Positions 1-4,583 of a stretch of 5,221 nt of DNA are shown here, in pieces (the stretch's first letter is position 1; each line of letters begins with the position of its first letter). The notes beneath the pieces are model-generated. The model was not told where the DNA came from. It did not search any database and saw nothing but the letters and a program-made list of their open reading frames with translations. The DNA lies in contig CANBUF010000175.1 of the NCBI GenBank assembly GCA_947372575.1, forward strand, positions 1 through 5,221, given 5' to 3'. This stretch comes from Alcaligenaceae bacterium. Its GTDB lineage: Bacteria > Pseudomonadota > Gammaproteobacteria > Burkholderiales > Burkholderiaceae. A program made the translations under genes and the position numbers.

Positions 1-1
1 A

Positions 2-265
2 GACGGTGGTGGTAACGGCAACAGTAACGACTCTGGTGGTGGATGGGGTGGTAGTGCTGCGGCGAACACTGGCAGCGGAGGCGGTGGTGCGTCCTGTAAC
101 GCAGAGCCACATCCTTCTGGTGGCGGTAGTGGCGCGAACGGCACAGGAATTCTCTCGATACCTACGTCAAGATATTCTGGAATTTATACCGGCTCACCTG
201 TCATCACGATCAACGGATCAAACACTGTCCTGAAATTTAATTCTGCTGGGACATACACAGCATGA
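2..265 (+). CDS. Phage tail fibre / receptor-binding protein, C-terminal end (partial)
   Basis: The frame is open from the window edge and ends at TGA 263-265, giving the last 87 residues of a longer protein. Roughly residues 2-52 are very rich in Gly, with Asn and Ser. The last 30 or so residues form a Thr/Ser/Ile/Val-rich beta-type stretch (YSGIYTGSPVITINGSNTV and onward) ending in AGTYTA. This layout, a Gly-rich domain followed by a YSG-x-TGSP-type strand region, is familiar from the C-termini of phage tail fibres and glycine-rich virion proteins, where the tip contacts the host surface. Receptor binding is inferred from that resemblance. Position just before a lysis cassette fits the end of a tail operon. 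The stop overlaps ATG 262 of the next gene (ATGA). The Gly-rich portion could equally belong to another virion structural protein. Confidence 0.75.
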   Translation, partial: DGGGNGNSNDSGGGWGGSAAANTGSGGGGASCNAEPHPSGGGSGANGTGILSIPTSRYSGIYTGSPVITINGSNTVLKFNSAGTYTA

Positions 266-448
266 TCAAGAGTGCTACCGATTGGACACGAAACTATTCA
301 AGTATCGGTCGTAGGTGTTGTCAAGACCGATGGCTTAAATAAAGACTTCTTGAGGCCCTTCGATGAATTTAGAGAAACAATCAAATTTGGTGAGGCCCCG
401 GGATATACTGCCGCTGTTCAAATACGTGCAGTGAGGAGTGCATCATGA
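262..448 (+). pseudogene. Small phage gene after the tail fibre, apparently broken by a one-base frameshift
   Basis: ATG 262 overlaps the tail-gene stop, and its frame reads MIKSATDWTRN before running to a TAA at 340-342. The frame one base later is open from 266 to TGA 446-448 and reads well as protein: QVSVVGVVKTDGLNKDF, then RPFDEFRETIKFGEAPGY, then AAVQIRAV. Removing one base near 293-298 joins them into a 62-codon product (DWTRN-IQVSVVGVV) that starts and ends in ATGA overlaps, like other genes here. I therefore read it as a frameshifted gene or a sequencing error. An intact alternative is GTG 272 to 448 (58 aa), but no good Shine-Dalgarno precedes that GTG. No function is recognised; a tail-fibre accessory protein is only a positional guess. 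Confidence 0.5.
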
Positions 449-891
449 TCGTAAATCTTATGGCCTCTGATGTCTGGTCTGAGTCCGACATCTCTTTGCG
501 GGTGCAGGTAATTATTCGATACGAGGTCACGGCGGAGGATGAGCTCAAGGCTGCACGCTTGAGTCGAAAGCCATCCAAGAGCCTGGAGGATAGTGTATTC
601 ATTTCCTTCGTTGATGCAGTGATCACGGATGCGATTGAACAAGGCAGACAAGCAAGAGCTGATATGGATCTGCTTACCCAGGTGCTACTGCTTGAGAAGG
701 TCACTCGCCGCCTGGATATGCCAGTGATTGATCCGATCCTGGATGATCAAGGCCTTGTTATAAATCAAGCAATCATTGCTTATGACTTGATTGAACGCAG
801 TAATGCACAGGCACTCATTGACGCAGGAACAACTGAGGTCTGGTCGCTATTCGATACGCGCAATCCGCTTGTAATCGAACCTACGGTTTAA
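445..891 (+). CDS. Hypothetical phage protein, 148 aa, between tail fibre and lysis genes
   Basis: I do not recognise this family. The product is acidic, mostly helical in character, and has no signal peptide, membrane segment or cysteine. Residues about 26-95 are rich in charged helical residues, and the C-terminus ends in a short Pro/Val segment. The start is set by GAGGAG at 433-438, six bases before ATG 445; a second in-frame ATG at 460 is too far from that site. The ATG overlaps the stop of the preceding reading frame (ATGA 445-448), which suggests translational coupling. Being the last gene before the terminator at 911-932 and directly after the tail fibre, it could be a tail-fibre assembly or chaperone-type protein. 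That role is inferred from position only. Coding status is well supported by its length, ribosome site and codon pattern. Confidence 0.72.
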   Translation: MIVNLMASDVWSESDISLRVQVIIRYEVTAEDELKAARLSRKPSKSLEDSVFISFVDAVITDAIEQGRQARADMDLLTQVLLLEKVTRRLDMPVIDPILDDQGLVINQAIIAYDLIERSNAQALIDAGTTEVWSLFDTRNPLVIEPTV

Positions 892-906
892 ACAGCAATT
901 TAAACA
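887..906 (+). repeat. Two 8-bp direct repeats TTTAAACA
   Basis: TTTAAACA occurs at 887-894 and again at 899-906, twelve bases apart, spanning the stop codon of the 148-aa gene and the short spacer before the terminator. The spacing is close to one helical turn. No regulator is known to me for it, and an AT-rich coincidence is possible. Confidence 0.3.
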
Positions 907-910
907 AATG

Positions 911-932
911 ACCCGCTTCGGCGGGTTTTTTT
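911..932 (+). terminator. Rho-independent terminator with UUCG tetraloop, end of tail operon
   Basis: A perfect 6-bp GC-rich stem, ACCCGC (911-916) and GCGGGT (921-926), closes a TTCG loop. C(UUCG)G is an exceptionally stable tetraloop. Seven T residues follow at 926-932. The structure sits 19 bases after the stop of the 148-aa gene and only two bases before the holin Shine-Dalgarno at 935-939, so lysis-gene mRNA must come from read-through or antiterminated transcription. No promoter is visible between the hairpin and the holin. Confidence 0.9.
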
Positions 933-945
933 ATGGGAGCAAGAA

Positions 946-1281
946 ATGTCTACAGAAGCATCGGCAGCAGCAGCTGCGTCAGCAACGGCACTCATGGCAA
1001 GCATGTTGCCCGGTGTAGATGGGCCGACTCTGATTGGGTCTTTTTCAGGTGCTGCAGTTTTCGTACTCTCGACAAAAGACGGGGGATGTGTGAACCGTGT
1101 TTTGTACGGTTTTATCTCATGCCTGCTTGGTTATATGGGAGCAGGTGAGGTCGCAAGGCTGACACCAATCACGGAGCCAGCAATCGGTGCATTTCTATTG
1201 TCTGCAGTCCTTGTGACCGTAACCCTTACGGTGATCGAGCGCATTAAAACTGTGCAGATCAGCGATTTATGGAAACGTTAA
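946..1281 (+). CDS. Phage holin, three-TM type
   Basis: This 111-aa hydrophobic protein has about three membrane segments: residues 27-42, 49-67 and 79-96. The N-terminus is Ala/Ser-rich, and the tail is short and basic, ending in LWKR. The features LPGVDGPTLIGSFSGA, a central NRVLYGFISCLLGY segment and a final ERIKT...LW match a small putative phage holin family common in pseudomonad prophages; I believe this is Pfam Phage_holin_8, from memory. Holins oligomerise in the inner membrane and open lesions that let a signal-less endolysin reach the peptidoglycan. GGGAG at 935-939, six bases before ATG 946, sets the start. It is the first gene of a tight lysis cassette. Since a second holin-type gene follows, one of the two may act as antiholin or timing partner; which is unknown. 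Confidence 0.85.
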   Translation: MSTEASAAAAASATALMASMLPGVDGPTLIGSFSGAAVFVLSTKDGGCVNRVLYGFISCLLGYMGAGEVARLTPITEPAIGAFLLSAVLVTVTLTVIERIKTVQISDLWKR

Positions 1282-1283
1282 AT

Positions 1284-1550
1284 ATGGACAACATCATTGA
1301 TTTATCCTTCATTGTTGCCAATATCATTTCGTGCGGGAGACTACTCAGCTATGAAAGAGGTGGCGCTGAATTCAAGCTTCATATGTCTTGGATCGCCTAT
1401 ATCCTCGTAGTCAGTACGGGTGGCCAAGCGATCGCGGCTGCTCTTGAGCCGGTACCGGTGACGGTATGGGCATCAGCCATCTCAATCGTTCTGTGTGTCC
1501 TGGTGCTGCGCGCTAAAGGTAATGTTGCTTCCATCGTGAGGATTACATGA
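1284..1550 (+). CDS. Second phage holin, 3TM Phage_holin_3 type
   Basis: The 88-aa product has three predicted membrane helices (about residues 5-22, 33-51 and 60-76). The pattern CGRLLSYERGGAEFK after the first helix and VLRAKGNV at the end is characteristic, in my recollection, of the small 3TM holin family Phage_holin_3_7 (formerly DUF754). It would act in the inner membrane with, or against, the preceding holin. I chose ATG 1284 because GGAAA at 1271-1275 lies eight bases upstream and the gene then begins two bases after the previous stop. An in-frame ATG at 1269 would add METLN and overlap the upstream gene by 13 bases, with no better ribosome site. Its stop overlaps the endolysin start (ATGA 1547-1550), consistent with coupled translation. 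Confidence 0.82.
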   Translation: MDNIIDLSFIVANIISCGRLLSYERGGAEFKLHMSWIAYILVVSTGGQAIAAALEPVPVTVWASAISIVLCVLVLRAKGNVASIVRIT

Positions 1551-2002
1551 CGCCAAATCAAACAGCCTTCCTTGCAATGATCGCCTGGTCTGAGGGGACG
1601 GACAACGGGCGACAGCCAACAGCCAATCATGGGTACGACGTTATCGTGAGCGGCACGCTGTTCACCAGTTACACCGATCACCCGCGCCAATTAATCCAGC
1701 TTCGTCCAGGACTGGCCAGCACAGCTGCAGGTCGGTATCAGCTGCTTGCTCGGTATTTCGATGCATACAAGCGATCTATGAAGCTCCCTGACTTCTCACC
1801 TGACAGCCAAGATGCGATCGCGTTACAGCAGATCAAAGAGCGTGGGGCTCTGCCTGACATCGAGGCAGGCAACTTCGCCCAGGCTGTAGCCAAGGTCAAG
1901 AACATCTGGGCGAGCCTACCTGGCGCCGGATATGACCAGCATGAGCAGAGCTTGGCCAACCTTGAGCGTGCGTATCGGATCGCAGGCGGGACCGTCGCAT
2001 GA
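1547..2002 (+). CDS. Endolysin, lambda R-like lytic transglycosylase (GH104)
   Basis: The 151-aa protein is plainly homologous to phage lambda gpR (158 aa). It keeps AWSEGTDNGRQ (13-23), NHGYDVIV (27-34), the DHPR segment (44-47), STAAGRYQLL (58-67), the LQQIKERGALP stretch (93-103) and WASLPGAGY (121-129). Glu16 in AWSEG corresponds to the catalytic Glu19 of lambda R. The family cleaves the MurNAc-GlcNAc glycosidic bond without water, leaving 1,6-anhydro-MurNAc. No signal peptide or SAR segment is present, so the enzyme should stay cytoplasmic until the holin fires, matching the two holin genes upstream. GAGGA at 1538-1542 precedes ATG 1547, which overlaps the second holin's stop. The stop in turn overlaps the Rz-like start (ATGA 1999-2002). 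All expected motifs are intact, so it is probably active. Confidence 0.95.
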   Translation: MTPNQTAFLAMIAWSEGTDNGRQPTANHGYDVIVSGTLFTSYTDHPRQLIQLRPGLASTAAGRYQLLARYFDAYKRSMKLPDFSPDSQDAIALQQIKERGALPDIEAGNFAQAVAKVKNIWASLPGAGYDQHEQSLANLERAYRIAGGTVA

Positions 2003-2469
2003 ATCCGCTCGCCTTACCTGTTTGGGCGAAAGTCGCTGGAGTGGTCGCAATCCTGTTGATGTCATTTTCCGCGGGCTGGATTATTAACGGGTGGCGCTGG
2101 AACTCTAACATCCTCGAGGCGCAAGCAAAGCTTACCCAAGCGCGTATCGATGCCGAGAAACAGTCTCGTGCAAAAGAATTATCAATTCAAGCCGCTGCGG
2201 ATGCAGCCAGGAGCACCAAAGATGCTGAAATCATTATTATTCGCGATCAGCTTGACGCTGCTCTTGTCGAGTTGCGCCGCCGTCCCCTTCGTAGTGCAAA
2301 CTTGTCCGGCACTACCGGATCTGGCACCCCCGGCACCGGACGTGAACTTTCAAGAGAGGATGCAGAATTTCTTGCAAGGGAAGCTGCCCGAGCCAACGAA
2401 ATGAAGATGGCGATGCAGTATTGCTATGCGACTTATAGGGCGGTACAGGCGTCTATGGGGAGTAGGTAA
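1999..2469 (+). CDS. Rz: Rz-type inner-membrane spanin (i-spanin)
   Basis: The 156-aa protein has one N-terminal membrane segment (about 10-30) without a cleavage site. A long charged helical region likely to form a coiled coil follows (about 37-95), then a Gly/Ser/Thr/Pro linker (about 100-114) and a second helix (116-152) containing REDAEFLAREAARANEMK. This N-in, C-out design is that of Rz, which bridges the periplasm to the Rz1 lipoprotein and drives outer-membrane disruption after peptidoglycan is degraded. The call rests on topology, on position directly after the endolysin, and on a nested Rz1 gene, rather than on strong sequence identity to lambda Rz. A GGCGGGA ribosome site at 1985-1991 precedes ATG 1999, which overlaps the endolysin stop. 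It is the last gene of the lysis cassette. Confidence 0.88.
   Translation: MNPLALPVWAKVAGVVAILLMSFSAGWIINGWRWNSNILEAQAKLTQARIDAEKQSRAKELSIQAAADAARSTKDAEIIIIRDQLDAALVELRRRPLRSANLSGTTGSGTPGTGRELSREDAEFLAREAARANEMKMAMQYCYATYRAVQASMGSR
2222..2404 (+). CDS. Rz1: Rz1-type outer-membrane spanin lipoprotein, nested in Rz
   Basis: This 60-aa gene lies entirely inside the Rz gene in another frame. Its signal peptide (MLK, then hydrophobic residues 5-15) ends in the lipobox L-S-S-C, so Cys18 should be lipidated and the mature protein has about 43 residues. The mature part is Pro-rich (ALPDLAPPAPD), as is typical of Rz1, which sits on the inner face of the outer membrane and binds the C-terminus of Rz. 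ATG 2222 is chosen because AGGAG at 2209-2213 lies eight bases upstream and because it puts the signal sequence at the N-terminus. Longer in-frame starts back to 2150 would bury the signal peptide. The second Cys (28) might form an intermolecular disulphide; that is speculation. The stop is TGA 2402-2404, well inside Rz. Confidence 0.93.
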   Translation: MLKSLLFAISLTLLLSSCAAVPFVVQTCPALPDLAPPAPDVNFQERMQNFLQGKLPEPTK

Positions 2470-2481
2470 CTTTAGTTATAT

Positions 2482-2498
2482 TCTTCATATTGTGAAGA
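2482..2498. repeat. Small inverted repeat after the lysis cassette
   Basis: TCTTCA (2482-2487) and TGAAGA (2493-2498) form a perfect 6-bp dyad around a 5-base centre, 13 bases after the Rz stop. No T tract follows, so it is not an evident terminator. It could be a weak transcript 3' end, an operator or chance. It lies near where the phage-like cassette gives way to more AT-rich DNA. Confidence 0.3.
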
Positions 2499-2549
2499 GC
2501 ATGATCGCTAAATACAAGGGTATTCACTTTGTTTTTGATCGTAACAGTA

Positions 2550-2581
2550 TTGTCAAATGACCCCGTGATTGAGAATACAAT
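2550..2581 (+). promoter_or_regulatory. Possible weak sigma-70 promoter for the diguanylate cyclase
   Basis: TTGTCA (2550-2555) resembles a -35 box. It is followed after 18 bases by AATACA (2574-2579), or after 20 bases by TACAAT (2576-2581). Both readings are imperfect. A start from this site would leave almost no leader before ATG 2591, and there is no Shine-Dalgarno, so the message could be near-leaderless. The evidence is pattern only. Confidence 0.3.
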
Positions 2582-2590
2582 ACCTCCACG

Positions 2591-3895
2591 ATGCGTGAAA
2601 CTTTTTTCTATATGCAAGGTAAAACAAGCGCACCTGCACGGTATGCGCTAGCGGTTGGCATCTTTACTATTGCAGCTGCCCTACGGTTTTTCATAATGCC
2701 AGTGGAAGCAGGTCTAGCATTTGTGACGTTTTATCCGGCTGCTGCTCTATGTTTATATTTATGTGGCGTTGGTCCAGGAGCGCTAATGGCATTGTTGAGT
2801 GTCGCTACTGAATATTACGTGTTCACTCCACCATTTTTGTCCTTTGGTATTACCGCAACAGATGCAATAGCAAGCTGTGCTTTTTTAATTTCTGCTACTG
2901 TGATTGGTCACATAGTCCGGAAAATGCAGAGTAGCGTAAAGTTGGTAGGGGAGAGTGTGGCGGCGTTGCAAGTTTCCGAAAAGCAACTCCGACATATCAT
3001 CGAGAACCAAACCGAATTAATAGGTCGTTTCAAACTTGATGGCACTTTTACATTTGTAAATGATGCGTTTTGTCGATTTTTTGGTAAAAGTCAAAGTGAA
3101 CTATTGGGTCACGTCTGGGCTCCATTTGCCTACAGTGCAGACCTTCAGATGATCCAATCTGAATTGAAAAAATTGTCATTAGATTGCCCGATTGTTTCAA
3201 TTGAAAATCGCGTTATTGCACATGATGGTTCAGTTCGCTGGGTTCGCTTTATTAATCATGCTATTTTTGACTCAGAGGCTAATCTCGTTGAAATACAAGT
3301 AGTCGGGCGTGATGTAACAGGTCGAAGGCTTAAGGAAGATCAGGCAAGACATTTGGCGTTTTATGACCCGCTGACAAGTTTGCCTAACCGTCGCTTGTTC
3401 AATGATCGGCTTGGTCAGGCTATACCCGTCAAGAGACACAGCACTCAACAAGGGGCAGTGTTGTTCATTGATCTTGACAATTTCAAACCTTTGAACGATA
3501 CCTATGGGCACGATGCAGGTGACGTGCTTCTGATTAAAGTCGGAGAACGTCTAAAATCTTGTGTACGCGAATCAGATACAGTATCTCGTATCGGTGGAGA
3601 TGAGTTTGCGGTTTTATTAAAGGGGTTGGAGCAAGTCCCTATCAACACTAGTGAGCAAGCAGCAATCATTGCTGAAAAAATTCGTAGTGTGCTTGCAAAA
3701 CCCTATTCGTTTACGGTTACTCATGGTGACCGGGCCCCTTCAATTATTGAGTATCAATGCACAGCGAGTATTGGGGTTGTTATGTTCCCTCTCGTGGGCG
3801 CGGACATTGAAGATTATTTGAAGTGGGCAGACACGGCCATGTATCACGCCAAAGAAAGCGGTCGGAATGCTGTGCGCTTTTATACTCATCCGTAA
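2591..3895 (+). CDS. Membrane sensor diguanylate cyclase (DUF4118-PAS-GGDEF)
   Basis: The 434-aa protein makes cyclic di-GMP from two GTP. Residues about 16-108 hold four membrane helices in the DUF4118 (KdpD-like) pattern, including VTFYPAAALCLYLCGVGPGA. A PAS domain with PAC-type end follows (about 132-245: ENQTELIGRF, then DVTGR). The GGDEF domain (about 252-432) begins HLAFYDPLTSLPNRRLF. Active-site features are complete: FIDLDNFK (292-299, metal-binding Asp294), LND..GHDAGD (301-311) and GGDEF (335-339). RESD at 326-329, five residues before GGDEF, is the product-binding inhibitory I-site, so feedback inhibition is expected. No EAL domain is present. ATG 2591 is the first start after an in-frame stop at 2570-2572 but has no Shine-Dalgarno. 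The gene is visibly more AT-rich than the lysis genes, and may be prophage cargo or bacterial flank. Confidence 0.93.
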   Translation: MRETFFYMQGKTSAPARYALAVGIFTIAAALRFFIMPVEAGLAFVTFYPAAALCLYLCGVGPGALMALLSVATEYYVFTPPFLSFGITATDAIASCAFLISATVIGHIVRKMQSSVKLVGESVAALQVSEKQLRHIIENQTELIGRFKLDGTFTFVNDAFCRFFGKSQSELLGHVWAPFAYSADLQMIQSELKKLSLDCPIVSIENRVIAHDGSVRWVRFINHAIFDSEANLVEIQVVGRDVTGRRLKEDQARHLAFYDPLTSLPNRRLFNDRLGQAIPVKRHSTQQGAVLFIDLDNFKPLNDTYGHDAGDVLLIKVGERLKSCVRESDTVSRIGGDEFAVLLKGLEQVPINTSEQAAIIAEKIRSVLAKPYSFTVTHGDRAPSIIEYQCTASIGVVMFPLVGADIEDYLKWADTAMYHAKESGRNAVRFYTHP

Positions 3896-3951
3896 TTAAT
3901 TTTAGAGCCTAGTCTCGATTAATTTAGTCCAGTACCCGATGAATAAAGTGT

Positions 3952-4269
3952 TCATATGTTTTCTGTGCTGGTCTGTTTAATAAATGGTTTGACCGCGGCA
4001 ATCACTACACCCCAAATCTCAATTTCCTGACATTCGTTCGGCGTGATGGGCGGGAAGTCAGGATTCTCAGCATGCAGGCGGACCATCCTGTTCTTGCGAT
4101 CCAGCCTCTTGACCGTGTAATTGCCATCAATGATGGCCACAAGGATCCTGCCAGAGCGCGGGGTGACCGAAAGTTCAACAATAATGAAGTCCTGCTCGTC
4201 AATGCCAACGCCAGTCATGGCGTCGTCCTTGACGCTCAGCTGATAGTTTGAAGCAGGGTTTGGAATCAA
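3952..4269 (-). CDS. UmuD-like S24-family protein, active-site Ser replaced by Ala, 5'-truncated
   Basis: The product matches the C-terminal half of UmuD: RIDLLEHL (upstream of the start), VKDDAMTGVGI, then IIDGNYTVKRLDR, NPDFPPI and IEIWGVV. UmuD is a Ser/Lys self-cleaving subunit of translesion polymerase V. Here the GDSM nucleophile motif is DDAM, so Ser60 of E. coli UmuD is Ala (codon 4219-4221). The catalytic Lys97 equivalent is kept exactly 37 residues later (Lys54). The only usable start is TTG 4267-4269, with a weak AGAG behind it. Yet gap-free UmuD similarity continues upstream in frame to about 4326, where the C-G cleavage dyad is Q-E, and a TAA closes the frame at 4345-4347. It is thus probably a 5'-truncated relic (pseudogene), or a short UmuD'-like protein. 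No umuC follows; the cyclase gene lies convergent 56 bases away. Confidence 0.72.
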   Translation of the reverse strand: MIPNPASNYQLSVKDDAMTGVGIDEQDFIIVELSVTPRSGRILVAIIDGNYTVKRLDRKNRMVRLHAENPDFPPITPNECQEIEIWGVVIAAVKPFIKQTSTENI

Positions 4270-4370
4270 ATGCTCTAACAGATCGATGCGTTTTGACGTA
4301 GTTTCTTCATCTAGAAGCGGGAATTCTTGCAGACTGAAGCGTGCTTAAGCAGTCCGAGGATGAAAGGGGA

Positions 4371-4389
4371 CTATTTTTTCATACAGTAT
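4371..4389 (-). promoter_or_regulatory. Near-consensus LexA (SOS) box overlapping a -10-like element, upstream of the UmuD-like gene
   Basis: On the minus strand 4386-4371 reads CTGTATGAAAAAATAG. The first half-site CTGT is perfect and the second is ATAG instead of ACAG, one mismatch from the gammaproteobacterial LexA consensus. TATACT, a fair -10 hexamer, overlaps its upstream edge (4389-4384), as in SOS promoters where LexA blocks polymerase. No clear -35 is seen. The site lies about 100 bases before the TTG start of the UmuD-like gene, the right side for SOS control. Confidence 0.5.
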
Positions 4390-4424
4390 ATTTTATATGT
4401 GTTGAGTAGTGCTTTGACTTAGGC

Positions 4425-4438
4425 TGAAAACATTTTCA
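4425..4438. promoter_or_regulatory. Perfect dyad TGAAAACATTTTCA in the divergent control region
   Basis: TGAAAA (4425-4430) and TTTTCA (4433-4438) are perfect inverted arms around a CA centre, the size of a dimeric repressor operator. It sits between the UmuD-like gene reading left and the small ORF and Ala/Ser-rich gene reading right. A TTGACT (4414-4419) just to its left resembles a rightward -35, but no good -10 lies at the right distance. The regulator is unknown. Apart from this dyad and the LexA-like box I see nothing else in the stretch 4348-4461. Confidence 0.35.
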
Positions 4439-4478
4439 ACAAAACTCAGAGTGCAATTCCTAAGGAGGTTTATACTAT

Positions 4479-4565
4479 TTGGCAATTCATCGCGTGTTGA
4501 TGGTTTATTACAGTCTGAGTCGTATGCAGTTTGCAATCACAAGATTGGGATCGATATACTCATAA
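4479..4565 (+). CDS. Possible 28-codon small ORF behind a perfect Shine-Dalgarno (TTG start)
   Basis: AAGGAGG at 4462-4468 is the strongest ribosome-binding sequence in the window, yet no ATG lies at working distance. The best match is TTG 4479, ten bases downstream, opening a 28-codon frame (translated MAIHRVLMVYYSLSRMQFAI and eight more residues) to TAA 4563-4565. The peptide is hydrophobic with Arg residues and is not recognised. It ends 18 bases before the start of the Ala/Ser-rich gene, so it could be a leader peptide coupled to it. Alternatives are that AAGGAGG is a relic of a lost gene, or that the purine run is fortuitous. A longer frame from GTG 4451 contains the AAGGAGG itself and is less likely. 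Confidence 0.3.
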   Translation: MAIHRVLMVYYSLSRMQFAITRLGSIYS

Positions 4566-4583
4566 ATCATCAAGGAAAATGCG

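Noticed and set aside
381..704. Minus-strand ORFs opposite the 148-aa gene
   Set aside because: They are Ser/Thr/Arg-rich frames without a ribosome site, antisense to a well-supported gene with a good Shine-Dalgarno.
1397..1690. Minus-strand 97-codon ORF across holin 2 and endolysin
   Set aside because: It is antisense to two clearly homologous genes and has no recognisable motif.
2498..2506. AGCATGATC shared with 259-267, considered as an att core
   Set aside because: A 9-base match inside coding DNA at one end is too short and wrongly placed to support an attachment site.
3896..3930. AT-rich imperfect inverted repeat between the convergent cyclase and UmuD-like genes, considered as a terminator
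   Set aside because: TTAAT/ATTAA and GAG/CTC arms are short, interrupted and AT-rich, and no T tract follows on either strand.
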